Source of the DNA: Pseudomonadota bacterium
GTDB taxonomy: Bacteria > Myxococcota_A > Polyangia > GCA-2747355
NCBI GenBank assembly: GCA_016702545.1
Contig: JADJDT010000014.1
Span: forward strand, 129,589-193,588
DNA length: 64,000 nucleotides
Reading direction: 5' to 3'
Position numbers and translations under genes: made by a program
Shown: in pieces, positions 9,067 to 17,721 of the stretch
How positions within the stretch are numbered: the stretch's first letter is position 1
Layout: each line of letters opens with the position of its first letter
The notes under the pieces: model-generated
Databases searched by the model: none
What the model was told of the DNA's origin: nothing
What the model saw: only the letters and a program-made list of their open reading frames with translations

Positions 9067-9963
9067 ATGGCGATACGGCGATGGCCTTGGCTGCTTCGAC
9101 GAAGCACTCCCGCCCTCGTAGCGCTGGTTGCCCTGCTGCAGCCCCTGCCGGCCCACGCGGCCGAGGGGTTGGGGGGCAAGGGTTGGCGGTGGGGGTCCAA
9201 AGCTGGTCCGTCCGGGCAGCACGCCAGGCAAGAACTCCCGCGCTACCGTGAGATGCTCGAGAAGTTCCGTCTCCTCAGTCCCCGAGCGCCGGGCCGGCGC
9301 AGCCTTCGGACGTGGCTAAGCACGCAACCGGCCGAGTTCCGAGAGAGGCTGGCAAAAGCTGAGGTCCACACCGGGGTCGGCAGCGAACGCCCACCGTTAG
9401 CTGCTCTCCTCGCCAAGCTCGAGGCCCTCAGCGCGAAGGGGAAGACCGCTCGCAAGCCAGCGCTGGTGGTGGCCTCGGTCTCCGCGGTCCTCGCGGTCTG
9501 GTTGGCGCTCCTGCCCGCCACCGCTGCGCAGGGCGCCTTCGTCCTCAGCGTCGGGGGCGGCGCGGTGATGTCGGCCGCCCTCGCTTTGGTCGATCACTGG
9601 AAGGGGCATCACGCCTCCGCGAAGATGTACTGGGGTGCGAGCGCGGCGCTGGGGCTGGGCGCTGGCGCCGCCGCGTTGCTGCCGGCCGGGCTCGTCTGGT
9701 CTGCCTATATCGCGGCCGCAAGCGCAGTCGGCCTCTGGAGTGCCGCGCTGGCCTGGAGCGCGCACCGCTTGGCCGGCGCAGCCGAGGAATCGGCCCTGGT
9801 CGTCAAGGCGGCGGGGTTGGGTGCGCTTCAGCCTGCCAGCAATCGTGCGCACCGCGATATGCTCGACTGGGTGGGGGATTTCGCAGGAGTTGGCGGCGAC
9901 TTCGCCGCCTATGACCGCCAGGATTCATCGTCTCGATTGGGGCTCCATTCGGTCCAGCCTTGA
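9067..9963 (+). CDS. Secreted/membrane orphan protein with C-terminal hydrophobic domain
   Basis: 298 residues, start ATG at 9067 (MAIRRWPWLLRRS), followed by a clear signal peptide ending in PLPAHAAEG. Residues 35-125 are polar and helical. Residues 130-235 hold about four hydrophobic helices, ending in the motif AWSAHRLAGAAEE, then a short polar tail. The motif TAHRLAGAA recurs, in the same position after hydrophobic helices, in the convergent gene at 10493-11866, so the two are probably distant paralogues. I do not recognise a family and cannot assign a function. Confidence 0.6.
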   Translation: MAIRRWPWLLRRSTPALVALVALLQPLPAHAAEGLGGKGWRWGSKAGPSGQHARQELPRYREMLEKFRLLSPRAPGRRSLRTWLSTQPAEFRERLAKAEVHTGVGSERPPLAALLAKLEALSAKGKTARKPALVVASVSAVLAVWLALLPATAAQGAFVLSVGGGAVMSAALALVDHWKGHHASAKMYWGASAALGLGAGAAALLPAGLVWSAYIAAASAVGLWSAALAWSAHRLAGAAEESALVVKAAGLGALQPASNRAHRDMLDWVGDFAGVGGDFAAYDRQDSSSRLGLHSVQP

Positions 9964-10492
9964 CGAGCGGGCGGCAACCCCGCCCCACCCCCCCCAGCTT
10001 CTACTTCGGCTCTGTCGATGGCTGTCGCGCGATGGCTGTCGCGTGTCGGCGCCGCGGGCTGCCCGCGCTGCCCGCCGGGGGGCGTTGCGTCCTGGCAGGA
10101 GGTCACCGAGCTGGGGCTGGCTTTCAAGCGGCGCGCTTCGCAGTCCTCGGCGACGGCCGGGCGCGAGTGCGGCCTACCGCGGGTGAGGGTTGTGCGGATT
10201 GCGTTTGTACTCCGCGCTGAACGTGCGTCGCGTCACCGTCGCCGCCACCTCGGGGTCTGCAGAGACGTTTGCCCCTCCGCTGCCCACCAGGCGAGCTGCT
10301 CCCTGCTTTCCGCTCTTGCTCTGCCCCACGGTCGTTCGTCTCCCCGCCCTCGACACTGAAATATCAGTGGCGGCTGTCTCACGTCATCTTGGCAGAGAGG
10401 GCGTTGGCGGTCGGGAGGCGGGCCGGGAGGGGGGCTTGGGGAGGAAAGCGCCGCCCCGCCCTTCGCTCGGGCGTCGCGGTCGTGCTGGTGCG
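9964..10492. other. Non-coding stretch between convergent genes
   Basis: No convincing gene seen. It holds two near-tandem copies of a 13-14 base unit (GATGGCTGTCGCG) at about 10016-10044, a small perfect palindrome CACTGA-AATA-TCAGTG at 10354-10369, and G-rich blocks around 10420-10450. No clear terminator with a T run. Confidence 0.5.
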
Positions 10493-11866
10493 TTATTGCG
10501 TGGCGAGCTGGGGTGCAGTCGGGCGCCGCCCGAACATGGACCCGACGAAACGGGAGAGCAGACCCTGCTTCTTGCCCGCCTGAGCCCCGGCCGCCACCTG
10601 CTGGGCCGCCGAGGGTTGGGCCTCCAGCATGGGCGGTGCGGGGGCGTCATTCAGTGCGGCTGGGGCCGCCTCTTCGCCAAGTTGCTGTCGCGTCATTCTG
10701 GCGGTGGACGTCGTCACGGCGTTCATCCGTTCAGCCTGCTCTTGCAGGCGTGTGGCGCGAGCGTCGCTGGCGGCCCCTGCCAGCCGATGGGCTGTCCAGG
10801 CGCCGGCGACGGTCAGGCCGCCGACCACAGTCGCCCCCACCGCCCCGCCCATGGCGGCGAGCAGGGTGGTGAACTGCCCCGTGAAGACCATGCCCGCCAT
10901 CGCCGGCAGGGTCACCGGGCTGAGCATCGCGAACACCAGGCCGGCGGTCGCGAGGGTCACGCCGGCGACGACGGTCCGGCGGAGGCCTGCCCCCGGCGCC
11001 CAGCGTTCGGCGCTTTTCGCGAGGGCCGTCGCCTTCTCCGCCGCCTTGGCGGGGGCCTTGAGCTGCCGATCAATCGTCGCGATCGCCCCATGGTTGCCGA
11101 GTGTCACCCACCCGCTTGGGGCCGCGTTCGCGACCCACTGGAAACGCGTCGCCGAGCCGAAGAAGGCCATGCACGCCGCCCGATTGCGGCGATACGCGAT
11201 CTCGGCTCGATGTCGCGCTAGAAGTCTGCTAAGGGGAAGCGCTGCCAAGGTCGTCTCGTAATCGGCCTTGATCTTCAGCAGCGCAGCATCGCGCGTGGCC
11301 TCCAGGTACGCTTTGACGGCTGCTCTGGCCGCCACCGGGTCCGGCGAGTTCTGGAGCCGCTCGAGGACCTGGTCCTTCACGTCCCGAGGGACCCATCCAC
11401 GCGTGAACGCCAGCTCGAGGCCCGACATCGTCGTATTGCGGGTCGGTTCGAAGTGGGCGTCGGCGGCGGCAAAGGTTTCATAGGCGCCGCCCTGCCCGTT
11501 GTGGGCCGCTGTGAATTCGGAGCGGCGGCGTTCGTGCCTTGCTGTCGAGCCCAACCCTCTAACCGAGAAGCTCGAAGCCGCAACGTCGTAATCGCCCGCG
11601 TGTGCAAGGTTCGCCGCCGGCGCCTCCCCGCGCCAGGCAGCGCGGACGTTGTGGCCGTATCGCTCGAAGCTGCCCTTTCTTAAGGGCTCAACCAACGCTG
11701 CATTCGCCGCAGCCAGCCCTCGGCGAATCGGCCCCGGCCTGCCCGCGCCCGGCAGCGCCTCGGCACCGCCCCCGAAGGCGTAAGCGTTCTGCATGGGGCC
11801 AAGGGCCAGGGTGGTGGCGAGGAGGGCGAGCCCGAGGGTGCGCTTCGCGGCGAGGAGCTGCTTCAT
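10493..11866 (-). CDS. Secreted/membrane orphan protein, paralogue-like to the 9067 gene
   Basis: 457 residues from the ATG at 11866 (MKQLLAAKRTLG), which begins a signal peptide cleaved near QNAYAFG. Residues 35-290 are mostly helical and charged. Residues about 300-375 are hydrophobic and end in AWTAHRLAGAASD, matching AWSAHRLAGAAEE of the 298-residue protein encoded at 9067. A polar Ala/Gln-rich tail follows. The frame continues upstream to 12448 but that extension has no signal peptide at its start and overlaps the next gene, so I reject it. No recognised domain; possibly an exported structural or effector-like protein. Confidence 0.6.
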   Translation of the reverse strand: MKQLLAAKRTLGLALLATTLALGPMQNAYAFGGGAEALPGAGRPGPIRRGLAAANAALVEPLRKGSFERYGHNVRAAWRGEAPAANLAHAGDYDVAASSFSVRGLGSTARHERRRSEFTAAHNGQGGAYETFAAADAHFEPTRNTTMSGLELAFTRGWVPRDVKDQVLERLQNSPDPVAARAAVKAYLEATRDAALLKIKADYETTLAALPLSRLLARHRAEIAYRRNRAACMAFFGSATRFQWVANAAPSGWVTLGNHGAIATIDRQLKAPAKAAEKATALAKSAERWAPGAGLRRTVVAGVTLATAGLVFAMLSPVTLPAMAGMVFTGQFTTLLAAMGGAVGATVVGGLTVAGAWTAHRLAGAASDARATRLQEQAERMNAVTTSTARMTRQQLGEEAAPAALNDAPAPPMLEAQPSAAQQVAAGAQAGKKQGLLSRFVGSMFGRRPTAPQLATQ

Positions 11867-12263
11867 GACCGTACCCGCCTCATTGCTGTGTGCTGCTGCG
11901 TGCCATCCGCCGCGACGATCCCCTCGGATCCACTTCACCCGCGGCGCTCGAGCCCACTCGAAGCAATCCGCGTACCATCGTTGTCGATCGCGATCCACAG
12001 TGATCACAATCCCTTGCAACCGCCCCCACGCCCACCTCGATCCCCAACCCGCCACCGCCGCTGGCCACCGCAGAAGCCGGGCCCCCTGGGGGCTGGGCGC
12101 GGTGCCCTTGAGCGGGATGGCGTCGACTTGTGGATCATGCCGCGTGTAAGCCGGAGGTCGCCCGATCGGAGGGTGATCGCGTGCGGCGGCGCTCGGCGTC
12201 GAGGAGCGCTTCAGAGCGAGTGCGGTGCGCGGAGGGTCCCGGGGAAAGGCTAAACGGTTCCGG
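11867..12263. other. Intergenic stretch between two secreted-protein genes
   Basis: 397 bp upstream of the minus-strand gene starting at 11866. I see no gene. It should hold that gene's promoter; an 8-base palindrome GTGATCAC sits near 11999-12006 in a locally less GC-rich patch, but no confident -35/-10 pair is visible. Confidence 0.4.
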
Positions 12264-13514
12264 CTAGAAGTTCGTGACCCCTTGGGGGACGAGGTCCTCG
12301 TCCAGGACCGTTCGAACGGCGGCGTGAAGTCTCCGGCTGAGAGGTCCCGCAGGGGCGTTGAGGGCGGTCGTGACGAGCGCGACGTTATTCTGTGAAATCG
12401 GTACCCCGTCGTTAATCGCCTTCTCGAGGGCCACCACGGCTGGCCCAACCACGTTGAGATGGTCAGCGACGCGCCGGTCCAGCGCGGTGGCTCGCGCCCG
12501 CGTCATCGACGCGGTGCGGAAGAACCGGCGCCACTCCCGTTTCTCGAGGAACGTGCCAATAGAAACCCCGCCGTTGGCGGTCGCGAATTGGGCGGCCAAG
12601 CCGGTCGTGTAATTGGCCGACGTGTGCAGGTGTGCCAGCCCAGCCGGCGCCATGTCTGCCGATTGCAGGACGAGGTCGGCGAGCTCCCGCAGGGCACCCT
12701 GGTCGAAGAGCGGCTTTGCCACCATGGCGCGCGGCGCCGGCTGGCCGCGCTTCATCGACGTCCAGCGCTGGGGCACATCGACCATCAGCGCCCCCAAGGG
12801 GGCCACCGCCTTCGCGGCAACGGCGGCCAGGTTCAAGGCCAGAGTGGCTTTCGCTACGTCCTTCTCTTGCAGTGCGGTCTGCGCCAGGGTCTTCGAAATG
12901 GTGGAGAGCTGTGCCACGATTTCGCCGACTCTTGCAGCGACGCGGGCGTCCGTCTTTTGCAGGTCAACTCCGTGAAGCGTTTGTGCCGCCCGCAACGCCG
13001 TAGCCACCCTAAGCAGAGCTGCATGCAGTTTTCCGTGGACATCGGTGGCGTCCGCGCTGAGGTCTACCGCCTTGAGCGCCTCGAGAGCAGCCAAGGCCGG
13101 CTTCTCGAATAGAGTGCCGCGGCCTGCTCGTTCCGCCCCCTCCACGAGTGTCTGAGCATCGGCTCTTGACATGCCGCTTCTTGAGAGTTGATGGACCAGT
13201 TGGTCCTTCTTGGTCGTAGTGAGCGTCGTCCGCCCGCGCTTGACCGCCTTCAGCTCGCCCTTCGCCTGGTGACGTTCGAGCTGTCTCGTCACCATTCGGT
13301 GCGCTCCCTCCACTCTACGGCCCAGGGCTCGACCCGCGGCGCTGGCCGCAATCTGGCGCCGAGCGTTTGCCCACGGCCCCGCCGCCGCGGGTTCGGGCGC
13401 GGCCGCGGCGAGCAGGGTGGCTGCGGCGAGGGCGCTGGCGAGGGTGCGCCAGCGGAAGGCCGAGCGGGTGAGGGTGCGTGCAGGCGCGAGGGAAGCGAGG
13501 GCTGAGCTGGACAT
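12264..13514 (-). CDS. Secreted alpha-helical orphan protein
   Basis: 416 residues from ATG 13514 (MSSSALASLAPARTL). Residues about 20-47 are a signal peptide with an Ala-rich core cleaved near EPAAAGPW. The mature part is almost entirely helical and charged, with Lys/Arg-rich stretches (GELKAVKRGRTTLTTTKK) and Ala/Leu heptad-like segments, and no membrane helix. It is the third consecutive secreted orphan in this region (9067-13514) and lies on the same strand as the gene at 10493-11866, 397 bp upstream of it. I recognise no domain. It could be a periplasmic structural protein or a secreted effector; nothing in the sequence decides between these. Confidence 0.6.
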   Translation of the reverse strand: MSSSALASLAPARTLTRSAFRWRTLASALAAATLLAAAAPEPAAAGPWANARRQIAASAAGRALGRRVEGAHRMVTRQLERHQAKGELKAVKRGRTTLTTTKKDQLVHQLSRSGMSRADAQTLVEGAERAGRGTLFEKPALAALEALKAVDLSADATDVHGKLHAALLRVATALRAAQTLHGVDLQKTDARVAARVGEIVAQLSTISKTLAQTALQEKDVAKATLALNLAAVAAKAVAPLGALMVDVPQRWTSMKRGQPAPRAMVAKPLFDQGALRELADLVLQSADMAPAGLAHLHTSANYTTGLAAQFATANGGVSIGTFLEKREWRRFFRTASMTRARATALDRRVADHLNVVGPAVVALEKAINDGVPISQNNVALVTTALNAPAGPLSRRLHAAVRTVLDEDLVPQGVTNF

Positions 13515-13785
13515 CGTGTAACCCCGGTGTTGGCTGGCGGTGCGTCGGGCACCGACCTGCACCCGGCATAAGCACGCACCGTGCCAGCCCGCGCTGTCCT
13601 GACCGGACGTGCGCGCAGGCTGCCAAGGTGATGAAATCATGTACTCTCACGCCCGGGCCACGCAGGATCGCGGTGAACGCCGCGCCTTGGCGGATCCACG
13701 CGCCATCCTGGCGGCAGTCGCGGCCACGGGGCCAGCCCCTGGGCTCGGGGGCGCCGTGTCTGGTGCTGCACCGTCTACTGGGGGC

Positions 13786-14460
13786 CTACTGGCTGCCGTC
13801 GGGGCGAGAGAGCTTCAGGAGCTGCTCGACCAGCGCGTCGCGAAAGGTGGCGAGGGCGCGCTGCTCGGGCGGGGCGGCGCCCAGCTTTGCGGCCAGCGGC
13901 TCGACGGGGAAGTCGCGCAGCAGCCAGGCTAGCGTCGGCGGGGAAAAGCCGCTGTCCTTGCGCGGCGCATCCCGCAAGGCGCGCGGCAGCTCGCCCCCGG
14001 CGGCGAGCAGCGCGCGCACGTCGACCAGGTCGCGCAGCTCGAGGCGTCCCAGCAACGCGCAGAGCTTGTTGACGAGGATCTCGTGCGGGCTGTCGACCTC
14101 GATCGACGCGGCGCCCAGCGCTAGCCGGGCCGGCGGCTCGATCGCCGCGACGCGATCGGCCACCAGATCGAGCACGACGGTTTCCTGTCCGTCCGAAACC
14201 CGGAGCTGGACGAATGCGGGCGAGGTCTGCAGGGTCGAAACGTCCAGCCCCTGCGCATCGAGGCGCTCCCTGACCTGCCTAGCGCTCGCCTCGATGGTTG
14301 GCCGTCTCCGCCAGAAGAGATCGAGGTCGCGAGTGCGCCGGTGGCCGAGGTAGAAGCCTGCGAGCGCCGCACCGCCGCTCAGGGTCCACGGTGGGTCGAG
14401 GCCGGCGAGTAGCACCAGCAGCTGGGTCTGCAGCGGACTAAGCTGGCTTGCGACAGGCAT
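13786..14460 (-). CDS. AbiEii/AbiGii-type nucleotidyltransferase (toxin-like)
   Basis: 224 residues with the nucleotidyltransferase-fold motifs of the AbiEii/DUF1814 family: SGGAALAGFYLGHRRTRDLDLFW near residues 28-50 (GG and the metal-binding D-x-D), then SPHEILVNKLCALLGR and RDLVDVRALL, which correspond to the conserved K and D of the family. Such proteins act as nucleotidylating toxins in type IV toxin-antitoxin and phage-abortive systems. The start overlaps the upstream small gene by 23 bases, so they are coupled. The partner is not an AbiEi-type winged-helix antitoxin, so this may be a variant pair rather than canonical AbiE. Family call good, toxin role inferred. Confidence 0.8.
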   Translation of the reverse strand: MPVASQLSPLQTQLLVLLAGLDPPWTLSGGAALAGFYLGHRRTRDLDLFWRRRPTIEASARQVRERLDAQGLDVSTLQTSPAFVQLRVSDGQETVVLDLVADRVAAIEPPARLALGAASIEVDSPHEILVNKLCALLGRLELRDLVDVRALLAAGGELPRALRDAPRKDSGFSPPTLAWLLRDFPVEPLAAKLGAAPPEQRALATFRDALVEQLLKLSRPDGSQ

Positions 14461-14788
14461 GGCCGTCCTGGTCGGCGATGGCGTCGATGATACCCCAGCG
14501 CTGCAGCAGCCAGCGCCAGAAGGGGCCCTTGTCGCCCAGGCGCTGCGCGATCGCCGGCCATTGCTGCCGCAGCTCGGCGGGGTCGACGAGCTGGAACACG
14601 TCGTCGGGCTTGGCCTGCCGCAGCAGCTTGGCCCAGAGATAGTTGCGCCAGGCGGCGTCCTCCGACCGCAACCCCGCCTTCAGCTCGTCCAGCGTCAGCT
14701 CGGTGTCCCACAGGAAGTAAGGACGCCCGCGTTCGTCGAGCCAGCGGTCGGCTGGTGTGGGGCAGAGCAGCGACATGGTCGCCTTCAA
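14438..14788 (-). CDS. Small partner protein of the AbiEii-type nucleotidyltransferase
   Basis: 116 residues, or 112 if translation begins at the second ATG (MSLLCPTP). It contains RPYFLWDTELTLDELK, then a Trp/Leu-rich region ending in FWRWLLQRWGI. Small proteins with this 'RPYFLWD' opening are, as I recall, commonly encoded just before AbiEii/DUF6036-like nucleotidyltransferases. Its 3' end overlaps the nucleotidyltransferase start by 23 bases. It has no helix-turn-helix I can see, so if it is the antitoxin it probably acts by binding the partner rather than by repressing a promoter in the usual AbiEi way. Confidence 0.65.
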   Translation of the reverse strand: MKATMSLLCPTPADRWLDERGRPYFLWDTELTLDELKAGLRSEDAAWRNYLWAKLLRQAKPDDVFQLVDPAELRQQWPAIAQRLGDKGPFWRWLLQRWGIIDAIADQDGHACRKPA

Positions 14789-14880
14789 CCATGCGGCGCG
14801 GTCGGTCCCGACGCAAGGGCGAAGGCGCAGCGTGTCGCTGGCTCAGCGAGTAGGCACAGGTCCGGCGGCTCACGTTCGCC

Positions 14881-16443
14881 TCAGTAGGCCTTCGCCACCA
14901 CGGCGCGTTGGGCGACGGGCTCGCCGGTGATGATGCACTTGCCGGGGCCGTCGTGGGCGTCGACCAGGGGTAGGCAGCGCACGCTGGCCTTCAGCTCCTT
15001 GATCTTCGCGTCGCAGGCGGCGTCGTCCTTGAGATGGACCATCACGAACTTGCCGCCGCCCTGCTCGGCGCTGGCGGGTTCGAGGATCGCCGCCAGCTCC
15101 TCGAAGCTGTTGGCGAGCACGGTGTGCTCGCGCAGGCGCTGGCGCGCGCGGTCGAGCAGCTCGCGCTGCATCGCCTCCAGCTCGGCCAGCACGCGCTCGG
15201 GCAGCCCCGCCAGCGGCAGGGTCTGCTTGGCGGCGGCATCGCGGCGCTTGCACACGGCCTGGCCGGCGGCCAGGTCGCGCGGCCCCAGCTCGAGGCGCAG
15301 GGGCACGCCGCGCTGCTCCCAGTGGAAGTACTTGAAGCCGGGCTTGTAGCCCTCGCGGTCGTCGACCTCGACGCTCAGCGCCTGACCCGCGAGGCGCTGC
15401 GCGCGTAGGTCGGTGGCCAGCCGCTGCGCCTGCTCGAGCACCGCGGCGCGCTCCTCGTCGCTGCGGTAGATCGGCACGATGACGACGTGGATCGGCGCCA
15501 GGCGCGGCGGCAGCACCAGGCCCTGGTCATCCGAGTGCGACATGATCAGCCCGCCGATCAGGCGCGTGCTGACGCCCCAGCTCGTCTGCCAGACGTAGTC
15601 GAGCTCCTTGTCCTTGTTCTGGAAGCGCACGTTGAAGGCCTTGCCGAAGTTCTGGCCCAGGTCGTGGCTGGTGCCCGCCTGCAAGGCCAGGCCATTCTGC
15701 ATCATCGCCTCGATGGCGAAGCTGTGCACCGCGCCGGCGAACTTTTCGGCCTGCGTCTTGCGGCCCTGGATCACCGGCATCGCCATCACGCTCTCGGCGA
15801 AGTCGGCGTAGACGCCGAGCATGCGCAGCGTCTCGGCGCGCGCCTCCTCGGCCGTGGCGTGCGCCGTGTGGCCCTCCTGCCAGAGGAACTCGGTCGTGCG
15901 CAGGAAGAGCCGCGTGCGCAGCTCCCAGCGCACGACGTTGGCCCACTGGTTGATGAGCAGCGGCAGATCGCGCCAGCTCTCGATCCAGCGCGCGAAGAAG
16001 TGCCCGATGATCGTCTCCGAGGTCGGCCGGATGACGTAGGGCTCCTCGAGGGTCTTGCCGCCGCCGATCGTCACCACCGCCAGCTCGGGCGAGAAGCCCT
16101 CGACGTGCTCCGCTTCCCGGCGCAGGAAGCTCTCGGGGATCAGCAGCGGGAAGTAGGCGTTCTTGTGCCCGGTCTCCTTGAAGCGGCGATCGAGGTCGGC
16201 CTGGATCTTCTCCCAGATCGCATAGCCGTGCGGCTTGATCACCATCGCGCCCTTGACCACCTCGGCCGCCTCCGCCAGGTCGCCCTGCCGGATCACGTCC
16301 TGATACCAGGCCGCGAAGTCCTCGGTGCGCGCCGTAATCTTGTCGCTTTGGCCACTCGTAGCCGGACGGCCCGCTGAACGACCCTCCCCCGCGCGGGCGC
16401 CACCGCCCTGCTGCTTGCCCTTGTCGGAATCGCTCTGGCTCAC
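14881..16443 (-). CDS. proS: Prolyl-tRNA synthetase, archaeal/eukaryotic type
   Basis: 520 residues. Charges tRNA-Pro with proline. Class II motifs are present: motif 2 region VIRPTSETIIGHFFARWIE with NQWANVVRWE, and motif 3 area GTSHDLGQNFGKAF; the anticodon-binding domain starts near LAPIHVVIVPIY. There is no bacterial INS editing domain between motifs 2 and 3, and the protein ends in AKAY, the C-terminal Tyr typical of the archaeal-type (ProS type 3) enzyme. I place the start at GTG 16443 because GGAGGGG precedes it by 8 bases; an ATG at 16470 is possible but lacks such a site. The first 40 residues are a polar, low-complexity extension (KGKQQGGGARAGEG) not needed for catalysis. Confidence 0.95.
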   Translation of the reverse strand: MSQSDSDKGKQQGGGARAGEGRSAGRPATSGQSDKITARTEDFAAWYQDVIRQGDLAEAAEVVKGAMVIKPHGYAIWEKIQADLDRRFKETGHKNAYFPLLIPESFLRREAEHVEGFSPELAVVTIGGGKTLEEPYVIRPTSETIIGHFFARWIESWRDLPLLINQWANVVRWELRTRLFLRTTEFLWQEGHTAHATAEEARAETLRMLGVYADFAESVMAMPVIQGRKTQAEKFAGAVHSFAIEAMMQNGLALQAGTSHDLGQNFGKAFNVRFQNKDKELDYVWQTSWGVSTRLIGGLIMSHSDDQGLVLPPRLAPIHVVIVPIYRSDEERAAVLEQAQRLATDLRAQRLAGQALSVEVDDREGYKPGFKYFHWEQRGVPLRLELGPRDLAAGQAVCKRRDAAAKQTLPLAGLPERVLAELEAMQRELLDRARQRLREHTVLANSFEELAAILEPASAEQGGGKFVMVHLKDDAACDAKIKELKASVRCLPLVDAHDGPGKCIITGEPVAQRAVVAKAY

Positions 16444-16536
16444 GTGTTTCGCCCCTCCGCGCCGACACATAGCCCTGGAGGCGCCCGGCGCGCAAGCGAC
16501 GCGCGCGCGGCACCCCTACGCGACCGCGATCCCGCC

Positions 16537-16599
16537 GACGTGGTCGTTGACGGCGACGTGGTCGTTGACGGCGACGACCCCGACCACGACCCCGACCAC
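16537..16599. repeat. Tandem repeats upstream of proS
   Basis: Two perfect copies of an 18-bp unit (GACGTGGTCGTTGACGGC, 16537-16572) followed by two copies of a 12-bp unit (GACCCCGACCAC, 16576-16599). They lie in the 231-bp gap between the alkaline-phosphatase-like gene and proS. Confidence 0.85.
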
Positions 16600-16674
16600 G
16601 ACCACGCGCCGGCACGCGAGCACCGACGGGTCCGCCAAGGCCCGCGATCGTTCAGAGCGAGGTGGCTCACGCGC

Positions 16675-17721
16675 TCAGGGCAGCAGCGAGCGTTGGCCGC
16701 CGAGGGGCTCGCGTGTCCCCAGCAGCTCGGCCAGGGTGGCCGCCACGCGCAGCGCCGAGACCTCTTCGTCGTGGCGCGCGGGCGCCAGGCCGGGGCTCGC
16801 GATCAGCAGCGGTACGAGCGCGTCATCGTCGTTCGGCGAGCCGTGCGAGGTCGTCTGTTGCCGATCGTCGGAGACGAAGGCGTGGGGGCCCGTGCCGAAG
16901 ATCAGCTCGCCCGAAACCTGCGGATAGACCGCGCGGCACCTCGCGGCCGCGGTCGTGGCCCGCGTCTCGCAGTCGCCAGTGACGCTGGCGCTCGGTACGG
17001 CAAAGGCGATGCCCGGCAGGCGGGCGATGCTCTGCGCCACCTGGGCGACCAGCTCGGCTTGCCGCGCCGCGGGAAGAGCGCGGGCGGCGCGCGCGAGGTA
17101 GATGTAGGGCACGTCGGCGGCCGCGATCCAGTGGCCCGCTCCCAGCAGGCGGAGGGCGGCCTGCTCCGCCGCGCCAATGATCGTCTCGGGGAGGATGCGC
17201 TCTGGTCCACGACCGCCGATGCCGCGCGTGGCCCCGTGATCGCTCGTCAACACGACGCTGTAGCCGTCCGCGCCGTAGCGGCGGTCGAGCCGCGCCAGCA
17301 GCCGCCCCAGCAGCCGATCGAGGCGCAAGAAGACGTCGAGGGTCTCCCACGACTCCTGGCCCCAGGCGTGCCCGACCTTGTCGTGGGTCGAGAAGCTGAC
17401 CGCCAGCAGGTCAGCCGTTGCGCGGCGGGGCTCGCGCGCCAGGCGGTCGACGGCGGCCAGCGTGGCCTCCAGCAGCAGCTCGTCGGCCAGCGGGGTGCGC
17501 TCGACCAGCTTGTTCGCGGCGGGCCCGACCGCCACCCCGTGCGGAAAGACGCGGCCCAGCGGATGGTCGGCGGGCTCATCCGAATCGTCGTCCAGGCCGC
17601 CCCAGAGCCGCAACAGCTCGGGGTGCAGCGCGTCCCAGCGATAGGGCAGCCAGCGCTGTACCGGCGGCAGCCCCGCCGCCCAGTCTGGCAGGGTGGTGGC
17701 GTAGTAACGGCTGGTGGTCAT
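16675..17721 (-). CDS. Alkaline-phosphatase-superfamily protein, C-terminal part (frameshift product)
   Basis: 348 residues carrying the second half of a PafA-like phosphatase/phosphodiesterase. Metal ligands appear in FSTHDKVGHAWG (Asp and His), LTSDHGATRG (Asp-His) and GTGPHAFVSDD (His). Its first residues MTTSRYYATTLPDW continue directly from the end of the neighbouring N-terminal part: known family members have a contiguous 'WF-D-x-x-x-G-x-(W/F)-x-T-S-x-Y-Y' segment here. The two frames overlap by ATGA at 17718-17721, and one extra base in the CC run at 17722-17723 (plus strand) would fuse them. I take it as one gene broken by a sequence error. A true split with translational coupling is possible but less likely. 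Confidence 0.75.
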   Translation of the reverse strand: MTTSRYYATTLPDWAAGLPPVQRWLPYRWDALHPELLRLWGGLDDDSDEPADHPLGRVFPHGVAVGPAANKLVERTPLADELLLEATLAAVDRLAREPRRATADLLAVSFSTHDKVGHAWGQESWETLDVFLRLDRLLGRLLARLDRRYGADGYSVVLTSDHGATRGIGGRGPERILPETIIGAAEQAALRLLGAGHWIAAADVPYIYLARAARALPAARQAELVAQVAQSIARLPGIAFAVPSASVTGDCETRATTAAARCRAVYPQVSGELIFGTGPHAFVSDDRQQTTSHGSPNDDDALVPLLIASPGLAPARHDEEVSALRVAATLAELLGTREPLGGQRSLLP

